Shown here: positions 29,901-38,403 of the stretch, piece by piece
Position numbering within the stretch: the stretch's first letter is position 1
Layout of the letters: the number at the start of each line of letters is the position of its first letter
From: Bacteroidales bacterium UBA3834
GTDB taxonomy: Bacteria > Bacteroidota > Bacteroidia > Bacteroidales > P3
Length of the DNA stretch: 38,507 nucleotides
Direction: 5' to 3'
Assembly: GCA_002392965.1 (NCBI GenBank)
Contig: DGIA01000033.1
Coordinates: 87,338 to 125,844 of the forward strand
Notes under the pieces: model-generated
Databases searched by the model: none
What the model saw: only the letters and a program-made list of their open reading frames with translations
Told to the model about the DNA's origin: nothing
Program-made: the position numbers and the translations under genes

Positions 29901-29999
29901 CCTCCGTATCACCTCCGTCTCTCCTCCGTCTCACCTCCGTCTCTCCTCCGTCTTTCAACGGAGGTGAGACGGAGGGGGAGTGGAGGAAAGGTGGAGGGG
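29901..29999. repeat. Nine 11-bp repeat units upstream of nrdJ
   Basis: Units CCTCCGTATCA, CCTCCGTCTCT, CCTCCGTCTCA, CCTCCGTCTCT and CCTCCGTCTTT (29901-29955) are followed in the same register by complementary units CAACGGAGGTG, AGACGGAGGGG, GAGTGGAGGAA and AGGTGGAGGGG (29956-29999), fading afterwards. The word is the same as at 6101-6155 (TGATACGGAGG in complement). The 433-bp gap 29777-30209 also holds the nrdJ leader structure. Confidence 0.85.
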
Positions 30000-30034
30000 T
30001 CAGGGAACCAAAGGCAGGGGAATGGAGGATGTGA

Positions 30035-30114
30035 GTTATCAACCTCGCAACCGCCCAAAGGAACTATAAATGGCCGTCGGCGGTTCACTTTTTGTTGATA
30101 ACTATTTGCCGCCG
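30035..30114 (+). promoter_or_regulatory. Candidate switching RNA structure upstream of nrdJ
   Basis: Outer arms GTTATCAAC (30035-30043) and GTTGATAAC (30094-30102) enclose AACCGCC (30049-30055) pairing with GGCGGTT (30079-30085). The same GGCGG block (30078-30083) can instead pair with CCGCCG at 30109-30114. These two pairings exclude each other, as in an attenuator. It ends about 95 nt before the nrdJ ATG. If transcription starts downstream (a weak TAATTTAG box lies at 30131), the arms would instead be DNA operator sites. Confidence 0.5.
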
Positions 30115-30209
30115 ATTCTCATTTTCTCTCTAATTTAGCAAACGAAACGGAACTCCGTTGTTTTTGTTTAAACAATTGTAGTATAGAAGAATAAGTAAAA
30201 GTTTTTGCT

Positions 30210-32786
30210 ATGCAAGGCGATCTATTTTCGGCATCCGAGCCTGTGAAGCAGCCCAGTGAGATGAAGCAATATACCCCCGAGGAGATTATGCGCTCGTCGG
30301 TGGAGTATTTCCATGGCGACGAGTTGGCCGCCAACGTGTGGATGAACAAGTATGCCCTGCGCGACGACGACCGTATCTATGAGTTGAACCCCGACATGAT
30401 GCACCGCCGCCTGGCCAGGGAGTATGCCCGCATCGAGAACAAGTATCCCAATCCTATGGGCGAGGAGGAAATCTACCAGTTGCTCAAGGACTTCCGCTAC
30501 ATTGTTCCGCAGGGCAGCCCCATGAGCGGCATCGGCAACAACTTCCAGGTGGTCTCGCTTTCCAACTGCTTTGTCATTGGCAATCAGGGAAACAGCGACT
30601 CCTATGGCGGCATCATGAAGATCGACCAGGAGCAGGTGCAGTTGATGAAACGTCGTGGCGGCGTGGGTCACGACCTCAGCCACATACGTCCCGGCGGCAG
30701 CCCGGTGAAGAACGCAGCCCTCTCCTCTACGGGCATCGTGCCGTTCATGGAGCGCTACAGCAACACCACCCGCGAGGTGGCACAGGGCGGTCGTCGCGGT
30801 GCCTTGATGCTCTCCATCAGTATCAAGCATCCTGATTCTGAAAACTTTATCGATGCCAAACTGGAGCAGGGCAAGATTACCGGCGCCAATGTCAGCGTGA
30901 AGATCACCGACGAGTTTATGCGCTGCGCCATGGAGGGCAAACCTTTCGTGCAGCAGTACCCCATCGACTCCCCCAACCCCACATATACCAAAACAATTGA
31001 CGCGCGCGCGTTGTGGAACAAAATCATCGCCAACGCGTGGAGCAGCGCCGAGCCTGGTGTGCTGTTCTGGGACACCATCATCCGCGAGAGCGTGCCCGAC
31101 TGCTATGCCGACTTCGGCTACCGCACCGTCAGCACCAATCCCTGCGGCGAGATACCGCTGTGCCCCTATGACAGCTGCCGCCTGCAGGCCATCAACCTCT
31201 ACAGTTATGTGGAGCATCCCTTCACCAAGAAAGCCCGCTTCAATTTCGACCTCTTCAAGGAGCATGTGATGAAGGGCCAGCGCCTGATGGACGACTTGAT
31301 CGACCTTGAGCTGGAGAAGGTGGAGCAGATACTCAAGAAGATAGAAGCCGACCCCGAGAGCGACGAAATCAAGATGGTGGAGCACAACCTGTGGCTGAAC
31401 ATCAAGATGAAGTGTCTGGAAGGCCGTCGCAGCGGCTTCGGCATCACCGCCGAGGGCGACATGCTGGCCGCCTTGGGATTGCAGTACGGAAGCGACGAGG
31501 CCACGGCCTTTGCCGTCAAGGTGCAGCAGACACTCTGCTGCAGTGCCTACCGCTCGAGTGTCGTCATGGCCCGCGAGCGCGGTTCGTTCCCCATCTACAA
31601 CGCCAAGCGCGAGGAAAACAACCCCTTGATCGGCCGCATCCGCGAGGCCGACCCAGAGCTCTATGCCGAGATGACCAAGTACGGCCGCCGCAATATCGCC
31701 CTGCTGACCATCGCCCCCACCGGCACCGTCTCCATCTGCACCCAGACCACCAGCGGCATCGAGCCGGTGTTCCTTGTCAGCTACAAGCGCCGCAAGAAAA
31801 TCAACCCCAACGACAAGGACTCCTCGAACAAGAACATCATCAAGGACGAAAACGGCGACTACTTTGAGGAATACAATGTGTTCCATCCCAAGTTCCTGGA
31901 TTGGGCACGCATCAACGGCCACGATGTCGATGAGGTGATGCACCTGAGCGATGCCGACCTGCAGAAACTCATCGAGAAGAGCCCCTATTTCCACGCCACC
32001 AGCGCCGACATCGACTGGGTGGCCAAAGTGAAGATGCAGGGCGCCATCCAGAAGTGGGTCGATCACAGTATCTCTGTGACTGTCAATATTCCCAAGGAAA
32101 CCACCAAGGAGGTGGTGAGCAAGATTTACGAGACGGCGTGGGAGAGCGGCTGCAAGGGCTGCACCATCTACCGCGACGGCTCGCGCACCGGTGTCCTGGT
32201 GTCCAACTCGGAAGGCAAGAAGGACGACAACCCCTGCTTCGGCGAAAGCAAGGCCCCCAAGCGCCCCAAGAAACTCGAGGCCGAAGTGGTGCGCTTCAAG
32301 AACGAGAAGGAGGATTGGATTGCCGTCGTCGGCATGTATGAGGGTCGTCCTTACGAGATTTTCACCGGACGCGCCGAGAACTTCCTTTTGCCCAAATGGG
32401 TCGAGAAAGGCTGGGTCATCCGTGTCAAGGAAAAGGGACAGGAGCATGCCCGCTACGACTTCCAGTTCACCGACCAGGACGGCTACCATATCACCATGGA
32501 AGGCCTGTCGCGCATGTTCCGCAAGGAGTACTGGAACTACGCCAAGCTCATCTCGGGCATCCTGCGTCACGGCATGCCCATCCCCAATGTGGTGGAGCTC
32601 ATCGGCAAACTGAACTTCGACACCGACAGCATCACCACCTGGTCCAACGGTGTGGCCCGTGCCCTGAAGCGCTACATCAAGGATGGCACCGAGACAGGCG
32701 AAGTCTGCCCCGACTGTGGCAGCAAACTCATCTACACCGGCGGCTGCAAGAGCTGCCCGCAGTGCGGATGGAGCAAGTGCAGCTAA
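30210..32786 (+). CDS. nrdJ: Adenosylcobalamin-dependent ribonucleotide reductase
   Basis: Class II enzyme that reduces ribonucleotides to deoxyribonucleotides using vitamin B12. 858 residues. The first redox cysteine is Cys120 in VSLSNCFVIG; the active-site NPCGE lies at about 310-314 (Asn310, Cys312, Glu314); TGTVSICTQTTSGIEPVF lies further on. The C-terminus ends in a Cys-rich zinc-ribbon-like tail (CPDCGSKLIYTGGCKSCPQCGWSKC) that supplies the reducing thiols. No nrdA/nrdB is in the window. Together with thyA it supplies dNTPs, but the genes are 24 kb apart. It is a single-gene unit with its own terminator and an unusual leader. Confidence 0.96.
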   Translation: MQGDLFSASEPVKQPSEMKQYTPEEIMRSSVEYFHGDELAANVWMNKYALRDDDRIYELNPDMMHRRLAREYARIENKYPNPMGEEEIYQLLKDFRYIVPQGSPMSGIGNNFQVVSLSNCFVIGNQGNSDSYGGIMKIDQEQVQLMKRRGGVGHDLSHIRPGGSPVKNAALSSTGIVPFMERYSNTTREVAQGGRRGALMLSISIKHPDSENFIDAKLEQGKITGANVSVKITDEFMRCAMEGKPFVQQYPIDSPNPTYTKTIDARALWNKIIANAWSSAEPGVLFWDTIIRESVPDCYADFGYRTVSTNPCGEIPLCPYDSCRLQAINLYSYVEHPFTKKARFNFDLFKEHVMKGQRLMDDLIDLELEKVEQILKKIEADPESDEIKMVEHNLWLNIKMKCLEGRRSGFGITAEGDMLAALGLQYGSDEATAFAVKVQQTLCCSAYRSSVVMARERGSFPIYNAKREENNPLIGRIREADPELYAEMTKYGRRNIALLTIAPTGTVSICTQTTSGIEPVFLVSYKRRKKINPNDKDSSNKNIIKDENGDYFEEYNVFHPKFLDWARINGHDVDEVMHLSDADLQKLIEKSPYFHATSADIDWVAKVKMQGAIQKWVDHSISVTVNIPKETTKEVVSKIYETAWESGCKGCTIYRDGSRTGVLVSNSEGKKDDNPCFGESKAPKRPKKLEAEVVRFKNEKEDWIAVVGMYEGRPYEIFTGRAENFLLPKWVEKGWVIRVKEKGQEHARYDFQFTDQDGYHITMEGLSRMFRKEYWNYAKLISGILRHGMPIPNVVELIGKLNFDTDSITTWSNGVARALKRYIKDGTETGEVCPDCGSKLIYTGGCKSCPQCGWSKCS

Positions 32787-32817
32787 GGCATTATAGCAAG
32801 CACAACATATTCACCCG

Positions 32818-32848
32818 AAGGGGTTCGGCCTGCACCGCCGAACCCCTT
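32818..32848. terminator. Bidirectional terminator between nrdJ and the methyltransferase gene
   Basis: A 12-bp perfect stem (AAGGGGTTCGGC / GCCGAACCCCTT) with a 7-nt loop sits in the 61-bp convergent gap. It is followed on plus by CATTCTTT. Its last base overlaps the stop of the convergent gene, so it can serve both transcripts. Confidence 0.85.
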
Positions 32849-34032
32849 CATTCTTTATGGACTTTCTGGCAGAGGAATCCTGTGCGGCGGGTGCCCATGG
32901 TGGTGGCGATGACGAAGAGGTCGCCGCCTTCTTTCAGTCCCAGCTGCCGCTGCAGGTCGGCCGCAGCCACGGGGTAGTTGCGCGTGACCACATGGGCCTT
33001 CCCGTCGGGGATGGCCGTTTTCAGGCTTTTGCGGTTGAGCGCCACCTCTTGCTGCACAAGGAAGGTGCGTCCGGGGAAGTCGTCCGCAAGGCGGTCGGAG
33101 GTGTAGAGGTGGCTGTTGGGTGCCAGCTTCTCCAGATTCATCCATTGGCAGATAAGGTTGAAGGGACCACCCTTCATCAGGGCGGCGTCGGGCTCGTAGA
33201 GGTAGCGCCCCACGGCGGTGCAGTGGCGGGCCTCGGCGGCAGCCTCCTCACGGCGGGTGAAGCCATAGTGGTGGAAACCATCCTGTCTCTCGTAGATAAT
33301 GCAGTGCAAGAGGGTTTCACCGTCGTGTCCGCCGCAGACAAAGAGTACTTCCTTGCATTCCCCTTTGACGGAGACGATATGCACTTCGGCCACATCGCCC
33401 AGCTGACGGCAGGCCAGGTCGATGTCTATCATCGGCGAGGCTTTCACCATCAGCCGTCGGCAGCGCGAACGGAGCAGCTCCATGTGTTGTAGGATGTTGG
33501 GCTCGCAGTCTTCGAAGGCGGCTACTTTGCGTCCCGAAGCCGAGCGTCGGGCAGGGTCAATGAAGAGCAGGTCGAAGTGGCGGTCGGTGGCGGCAAGCCA
33601 TTCCATGCTGTCGCCGCAATGCACGCCGATGTTCTTCAGGCCGAGGGCGTCGCAGTTGTGCTCCATCAAGGCGCAGAGCGTTTCGTTGCGTTCCACATAA
33701 TCCACCTGTGCGTCCGTCTGAGCAAAGGCGATGCTGTCTATACCCATGCCGCCTGTGAGGTCGGCCACGCTTCCCGGTGGCTGTTCCAGGCTTCCCGCCT
33801 TGTAGCGGGCCGTCTCTTCCGACGAGGCCTGTTCGCGGTTCAGTCGGGGAGGGTAGAGGAACTGCTCGCACTGCAGCAGCGACGGCCACTTCTCCCGGGC
33901 TGTCTGCAACCCCTCTATCTGCTGTACCGCTGACGGCATGTCTATATCGGGATACCGCGCGGCACTCAACAGCAACCGCGCGGTATCCTCGTCCTGATGG
34001 GCGTTTACGAAATCAATAAACGCCCTGGTCAT
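32848..34032 (-). CDS. PG_1098-like class I SAM methyltransferase
   Basis: A 394-residue protein of the Bacteroidota family typified by P. gingivalis PG_1098: an N-terminal helical part, a Rossmann methyltransferase core (VADLTGGMGIDSIAFAQ about 89-105, VDYVERNETLCALMEHN, FDLLFIDPARRSASGRKV), then a ferredoxin-like and a THUMP-like C-terminal domain. The DPARR motif in place of NPPY suggests an RNA substrate, but the target is not known. Its start lies 20 bp inside the preceding nucleotidyltransferase gene, so they are coupled. Intact and of normal length. Confidence 0.88.
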   Translation of the reverse strand: MTRAFIDFVNAHQDEDTARLLLSAARYPDIDMPSAVQQIEGLQTAREKWPSLLQCEQFLYPPRLNREQASSEETARYKAGSLEQPPGSVADLTGGMGIDSIAFAQTDAQVDYVERNETLCALMEHNCDALGLKNIGVHCGDSMEWLAATDRHFDLLFIDPARRSASGRKVAAFEDCEPNILQHMELLRSRCRRLMVKASPMIDIDLACRQLGDVAEVHIVSVKGECKEVLFVCGGHDGETLLHCIIYERQDGFHHYGFTRREEAAAEARHCTAVGRYLYEPDAALMKGGPFNLICQWMNLEKLAPNSHLYTSDRLADDFPGRTFLVQQEVALNRKSLKTAIPDGKAHVVTRNYPVAAADLQRQLGLKEGGDLFVIATTMGTRRTGFLCQKVHKE

Positions 34033-34903
34033 GCAGCTTCTTCAAGCGTTCGACCACCATCGGGCGGTCTTCCTTGTAGGTGACGCCGAACCACTGCGCC
34101 GTGGTCTTGAGCACGGTCATCGTGGCGGTGCCGTTATGGATGAAGGTGTTGACGGCGAAGGGGATATAGTACTCCGACTTGAGCTCCGAGCCGTGTTCCT
34201 TCAGGAAATCGACAAAGAGCTTCTCGCTCTTGGCGAAGTAGTCGGGCGTGAAGCCGAAGAGGTTCATGCTCACTGTGGCGTCGGCGGGCAGGGGGTGCAT
34301 GCTGCCGTCGGCATCCTTGTATTCGATGCCGTTGGCGGTGCGGCCGATGCTGGTGCGTTCGGTCATGCCGATGAGCAGGCCGTCGGCGGAGGTCTCGCAG
34401 ACACCGCGGCTCACGGTGCCGTTCTCGCTCAGCGTGTTCTCCAGGCGGTAACCCACCATGCAGTATTTCCCTTCGGCGTTGCCCAGGGTCTCCAGGTGGC
34501 GTGCCATCACTTCGAAGGCGTCGCGGCCGTAGAAGTCGTCGGCGTTGATGATGGCGAAGGGCTCGTGGATGACATCCTTGGCCATCAGGATGGCGTGGTT
34601 GGTACCCCAGGGTTTCTCGCGCCCTTCGGGCACGGTGAAGCCGGCCGGCAGCTTGTCAAGTTCCTGATAGACATACTCCACGGCAATCTTGTTGCCGTAG
34701 TGCACGGCGTTGATGCGGGCTTTGAACTGCTCGGCGAAGGAGCTGCGGATGACGAAGACCACCTTGCCGAAACCGGCGCGGATAGCGTCCATCACGCTGT
34801 AATCCAGGATGATTTCACCGTTGGGACCTACACCGTCCATCTGTTTCAATCCGCCGTAGCGGCTGCCCATGCCGGCAGCCAGAACTAGTAATGTGGGTTT
34901 CAT
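34013..34903 (-). CDS. Sugar-phosphate nucleotidyltransferase
   Basis: A 296-residue GT-A fold nucleotidyltransferase. The pyrophosphorylase signature LAAGMGSRYGGLKQMDGVGPNGE is at residues 7-29 and the metal-binding NADDFYGRDAFE near 120. It resembles RmlA/GlmU-type enzymes but I cannot assign the sugar or base. It overlaps the methyltransferase gene at its end and is separated from tadA upstream by four heptamer repeats. Confidence 0.85.
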   Translation of the reverse strand: MKPTLLVLAAGMGSRYGGLKQMDGVGPNGEIILDYSVMDAIRAGFGKVVFVIRSSFAEQFKARINAVHYGNKIAVEYVYQELDKLPAGFTVPEGREKPWGTNHAILMAKDVIHEPFAIINADDFYGRDAFEVMARHLETLGNAEGKYCMVGYRLENTLSENGTVSRGVCETSADGLLIGMTERTSIGRTANGIEYKDADGSMHPLPADATVSMNLFGFTPDYFAKSEKLFVDFLKEHGSELKSEYYIPFAVNTFIHNGTATMTVLKTTAQWFGVTYKEDRPMVVERLKKLHDQGVY

Positions 34904-34909
34904 GCCAAT

Positions 34910-34937
34910 AATGATTTATGATTTGTGAATTATGATT
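34910..34937. repeat. Four 7-bp repeats filling the tadA-nucleotidyltransferase gap
   Basis: AATGATT, TATGATT, TGTGAAT, TATGATT in exact register. They run up to the tadA stop codon (34938) and leave only six bases before the downstream start. The gap is therefore almost purely repeat sequence. Confidence 0.85.
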
Positions 34938-35384
34938 TTAGCGTTTCTGTTTGAAGAATTCTTTCATCAGTTGCTCGCATTCGTCGGCCAGCACACCGCC
35001 GATGACCTCGGTCTTGGGGTGCAGCACCGGACCCGTGAGCAGGCTGTAGCCACGCTTGGGGTCGCGGGCGCCATAGACGATGCGACCCACCTGCGTCCAT
35101 CCCGCCGCGCCGGCACACATGGGGCAGGGCTCCACGGTGACATACAGCGTGCAGTCGGTCAGGTATTTGGCCCCGATACCCTCGCTGGCGGCCGTGAAGG
35201 CCAGCATCTCGGCGTGGGCCGTCACATCGTGCAGCATCTCCGTCTGGTTGTGGGCACGGGCAATGACGCGGTCGCCGCTGACGATGACGGCTCCGATGGG
35301 CACCTCACCCTCTGCCGCCGCGGCACGTGCCTCGCGCAGCGCCTCGCGCATGTAGTATTCGTCCGGATTGTCGAAGATGCTCAT
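34938..35384 (-). CDS. tadA: tRNA-specific adenosine deaminase
   Basis: Converts A34 to inosine in tRNA-Arg(ACG). Start at 35384 (MSIFDNPDEYYM) gives 148 residues; the longer open frame upstream lies inside the next gene. Zinc ligands and proton shuttle are visible: His57 and Glu59 in HAEM, and Cys87 and Cys90 in EPCPMCAGA. The family tail GLLGPVLHP-like region is present as LLTGPVLHPKTEV. Overlaps the LolA-like gene by ATGA. Confidence 0.94.
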   Translation of the reverse strand: MSIFDNPDEYYMREALREARAAAAEGEVPIGAVIVSGDRVIARAHNQTEMLHDVTAHAEMLAFTAASEGIGAKYLTDCTLYVTVEPCPMCAGAAGWTQVGRIVYGARDPKRGYSLLTGPVLHPKTEVIGGVLADECEQLMKEFFKQKR

Positions 35385-36130
35385 CGTTTCGGGGTGTCTT
35401 GGTTGAAGCGCATGCGATCCACCGCCTCGAAGTGGGCCTTGGTGTGCTGGATGGTCAAGATGCCGTTGCGCATGAAGCTCTCTTCCGAGGCTATCAGGCT
35501 GGTTCCTACGGGCGTGTATTCGTGGAAGGCTTTCCAGTCGGTGCGGTTGAGGTGCATGTGGGGCTCCTGGCCGGACGACTCCTCGTTGGCGGCAATGATG
35601 AAAAGCAGCATGCCGCTCTGCTCCTCGAACAGGTAGTGGTAGGGGTGGCTTCCGCTTTGCTCCACTCGCACGGCATTCAGCACTTGCCCTTTGAGGGTGG
35701 TGGTGCCGGCGTAGGTCAGTTGCGCCTCCTCGGGATTCCAGTCGTAGAGCGGGCAGTGGAAGTCGTAGGGCTTCACCCGACGCATGAATTCTGCCGAGAA
35801 GACATCCTCCCACCAGCCGTGGCGACTGACATACTCGCGATAGCGGTCGCTGCCGTTGGTGCAGAAGCCGTGGTTCAGCGAGTCGCCTTTCCATATCTCC
35901 ACGCGCAGCATGTCGGGGTAGGCATACCAGCGCCGCATGACGAAGGTGTCGGGCGAGCCGAGGTAGCTCACCGTGGTCTCCATCACCAGCATGCTGTCCT
36001 TGGGCAGTGCGTCGTAGTTGAGCATGCGGATGTAGCGCTGCACCAGCAACTCGGCGCTGTCGGTCGTCGCCTTCTGTGCCCATAGGCAGGCGGGCAGCAG
36101 CAGGGCCAGTATCAGAAGTCTCTTTTTCAT
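35381..36130 (-). CDS. LolA-like exported protein
   Basis: A 249-residue protein with a signal peptide (MKKRLLILALLLPACLWAQ), hence periplasmic. The middle, with alternating beta strands (MVMETTVSYLGSPDTFVMRRWYAYPDMLRVEI, FCTNGSDRYREY, LLFIIAANEESSG), resembles LolA/LolB-fold outer-membrane lipoprotein-sorting proteins. I recognise the fold type, not a specific ortholog. The ALLLPAC cysteine is followed by LWAQ and is not a convincing lipobox. Flanked by a DUF4292 (LolB-like) lipoprotein gene upstream, overlapping by ATGA, and tadA downstream. A role in lipoprotein traffic is inference. Confidence 0.75.
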   Translation of the reverse strand: MKKRLLILALLLPACLWAQKATTDSAELLVQRYIRMLNYDALPKDSMLVMETTVSYLGSPDTFVMRRWYAYPDMLRVEIWKGDSLNHGFCTNGSDRYREYVSRHGWWEDVFSAEFMRRVKPYDFHCPLYDWNPEEAQLTYAGTTTLKGQVLNAVRVEQSGSHPYHYLFEEQSGMLLFIIAANEESSGQEPHMHLNRTDWKAFHEYTPVGTSLIASEESFMRNGILTIQHTKAHFEAVDRMRFNQDTPKR

Positions 36131-36651
36131 GGCATGGGATTTTTGGGGAATGGGAATGTAAGGCTTTCCACCTGGCGGCGGCGGATGAAGTGCACCGCCA
36201 CCTTGAAGCCCATCTGCTCCGCCAGACGGCCTATCTGTTCTTCGGCGTTGTCGCTGAGGGCGATGGCCTGCAGGTCGTCGTAGGTCACCTTGCGTTTCAG
36301 CCGGCGGCTCAGGGCGGCGTAGTCGGTGGCCACGTCGTATCCCAGCATCGGGGCCCGCAGGAAGAGGGAGTCGCGGGTGGCCATGGCGCGGCCCACCTCG
36401 ATGATTTTGGTCAGCGACACCCACATCGCGCTGTCCTCGGCCACACGCAGCTGTCCGGCCACCGTGATGCCCTCGGCCTCGCCGGTGAAGTTCATCACCG
36501 TGTAGGTGCGGCGCGGCTCCTGGGCGGGGGTCGTCGGCTCCTCGGCCGGCACCGGGGCTGCAGGCGCCGGCTCTGCGGCCTTGCGGCTCACGTGGCATCC
36601 CGCCATCAGCATCGCTCCGGCCATCAGCCAGATATATCTCCTGTTCTTCAT
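36127..36651 (-). CDS. DUF4292 lipoprotein
   Basis: A 174-residue lipoprotein: signal peptide with lipobox LMAGC (Cys19), a Pro/Ala/Glu-rich linker (about 25-48), then a LolB-like beta barrel half (MNFTGEAEGITVAGQLRVAEDSAMWVSLTKIIEVGRAM and DLQAIALSD). DUF4292 members are common in Bacteroidales next to TPR lipoproteins, as here. Start at 36651 overlaps the TPR gene stop by ATGA. Function unknown; a relation to outer-membrane lipoprotein placement is plausible because a LolA-like gene follows. Confidence 0.87.
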   Translation of the reverse strand: MKNRRYIWLMAGAMLMAGCHVSRKAAEPAPAAPVPAEEPTTPAQEPRRTYTVMNFTGEAEGITVAGQLRVAEDSAMWVSLTKIIEVGRAMATRDSLFLRAPMLGYDVATDYAALSRRLKRKVTYDDLQAIALSDNAEEQIGRLAEQMGFKVAVHFIRRRQVESLTFPFPKNPMP

Positions 36652-38309
36652 TTTCCGTTCGCCTTCTCCACCTCTTCCAGGTGCTGTTTCAAGGTTTCGT
36701 TGCCGGGTTCGAAGGACACCGCCTTCTGCAGGTAGGGCAGGGCTTCGCTGTCGAGGCCCATCCGGTGCAGTATCCAGCCGTAGGTGTCCAGGTAGGTGGC
36801 GTTCCCGGGCTCTGCCTCGAGCGTGCGGCCGCTCATCTCCTTGGCTTTCTTGAGGTCGCCGTCCTGTTCCGACAGGTAGTAGGCATAGTTGTTCAGCGTC
36901 CCTATGTCGTCGGGGCGCAGCGCCAGATACTGGTCGAAGGCCTTCCAGGCTTTCGCGTACTGCCCTGTGCGATAGTAGCATTCGGCCATCAACCCGCGGG
37001 TCTCAGCCTCGAGGTATCCGTTGCGGAAGCCCCATTTCGAGGCCTGCTCCAGGGGCGCCAGGGCCTCGGCGTAGCGCTCGTGGCGCAGGTCGTAGAACCC
37101 TTGCAGGTAGAGCGGCAGCGTGTGCGTGGGGAAGAGGCGTGAGGCACGCCGTGCATAGGTCGCCATATCGTCCTCGCGCTCAGGCACCTCGGTGAGGCAT
37201 ATCAGCAGCCCCTCCCACACCTCGTAGCGCGAGCTGTCCTGCCGCAGGGCTGTCTCCAGCTGTGCTGCCGCCTCGGCGTAGCGCCGCTGACGCATCAGCA
37301 CGTCGCCGTAGTACAGGGCGTACTCCGACGGATTGTCGCTTTCCTTGACGGCCTGCTCCAGCAGGCGGAAAGCCGTCTGCGAGTGGCTGCCGTAGAACTC
37401 CTCCTCCTTGTAGAACGAAGCCAGCAGCTGTATCTTGGTGCGTGTGTCGAGCTTCGGGTTGGCGAAAGCCCGCACCAGCTCGCTGTCGGCCTCGGCGGGG
37501 TGGTTGGTTTGCTTGTAGTACTCGGCCAGCTGTATGTGGATGTACTCGTCGTCGGGGTCGGCCTGCAGCACGCGGTCGTACCACTGCTTCGCCTTGGCGT
37601 ATTTCTTCTGCTTCATGTACTGCTCCGCAAGGATGGCGCTGTAGCGCTTCTCCTTCGGCAGTGAGCGTGAGAGGGCTTCCAGCTCCTTGGTGGCTTTGTC
37701 GGGCCTGCCGGCGGCCTCCCAGATGCGCTGCTTCTGCAGCGACACCGGTTCGGTCACCCCCACGCGCCGCTCCAGCCGGTTGAGGGCCTCCACGGCTCCC
37801 TCCAGGTCGTCGGCCGCGAGGTAGGCGTTCGACAGCTCGTAGTAGTGCTCCGTCACCGACGGCTGCAGCTTCACGATGCGCTCCCAGTCGGAAGTCAGCC
37901 CGCGGGTGTCGCCGCTGCGCCTGTGGCATTGCGCCAAGGCCAGCAGGTACCACACGTTGTCGCCCTGCAGGGCCACGGCGCGCTCGGTGCAGCGCAGGGC
38001 GCTGTCGGTCCAGCCGCGCTGCATCAGCAGCTGCCCTTGGCCGTACCAGGCCGCCGCGCACCCCGGCCGCTCCGCCGTCAGGCGGGCGTAGGCTCCCAGG
38101 GCCTCGTCCAGCCGTCCGGTCTCCTGTAGCGTCAGGGCGTCAATCAGTTGGCTGTCCTCTTTCAGCTGCTCCTCCGTCACCTCGGCGATGGGTTTGCGCT
38201 CGTAGGGCGACGGCGCCGACGCCGTCACCGCCGCACGGCGGCTGCCGCATCCCGCAGCCAGCATCGCGCATGCGGCTATCCCAATTAGGATGTTCCTTGT
38301 TTTTTTCAT
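36648..38309 (-). CDS. Tetratricopeptide-repeat lipoprotein
   Basis: A 553-residue lipoprotein: lipobox LAAGC (Cys21) after MKKTRNILIGIAAC, then about fourteen helix-pair TPR repeats through the whole length (for example LDEALGAYARLTAERPGCAAAWYGQGQLL and YAKAWKAFDQYLALRPDDIGTLNNYAYYL). TPR arrays scaffold protein complexes; no catalytic domain is seen. In many Bacteroidales this gene is followed by a DUF4292 gene, as here. The start at 38309 is preferred over an ATG four codons upstream because it begins the lysine-rich signal sequence. Confidence 0.9.
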   Translation of the reverse strand: MKKTRNILIGIAACAMLAAGCGSRRAAVTASAPSPYERKPIAEVTEEQLKEDSQLIDALTLQETGRLDEALGAYARLTAERPGCAAAWYGQGQLLMQRGWTDSALRCTERAVALQGDNVWYLLALAQCHRRSGDTRGLTSDWERIVKLQPSVTEHYYELSNAYLAADDLEGAVEALNRLERRVGVTEPVSLQKQRIWEAAGRPDKATKELEALSRSLPKEKRYSAILAEQYMKQKKYAKAKQWYDRVLQADPDDEYIHIQLAEYYKQTNHPAEADSELVRAFANPKLDTRTKIQLLASFYKEEEFYGSHSQTAFRLLEQAVKESDNPSEYALYYGDVLMRQRRYAEAAAQLETALRQDSSRYEVWEGLLICLTEVPEREDDMATYARRASRLFPTHTLPLYLQGFYDLRHERYAEALAPLEQASKWGFRNGYLEAETRGLMAECYYRTGQYAKAWKAFDQYLALRPDDIGTLNNYAYYLSEQDGDLKKAKEMSGRTLEAEPGNATYLDTYGWILHRMGLDSEALPYLQKAVSFEPGNETLKQHLEEVEKANGK

Positions 38310-38403
38310 TCCTATTCCCAATAACAGCGCTTTCCTTCTTTTATTGTGCGTCCGGGGTATTTTATTGTACGCCAGTCCTTCCTCTCTGCCTCCCTCCCCG
38401 TCT

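Noticed and set aside
29990..30209. Cobalamin riboswitch before nrdJ
   Set aside because: A short GTCAGGGAACC stretch resembles a B12 box, but the conserved GCCACTG-type core and the multi-helix layout are absent, and the stretch belongs to the fading 11-mer array.
30222..32570. 782-residue open frame antisense to nrdJ
   Set aside because: A shadow of nrdJ with the same biased composition and no domain.
35385..36083. Upstream extension of the tadA frame
   Set aside because: It lies within the LolA-like gene in another frame and encodes Arg/His/Gly-rich nonsense; the ATG at 35384 matches the TadA N-terminus.
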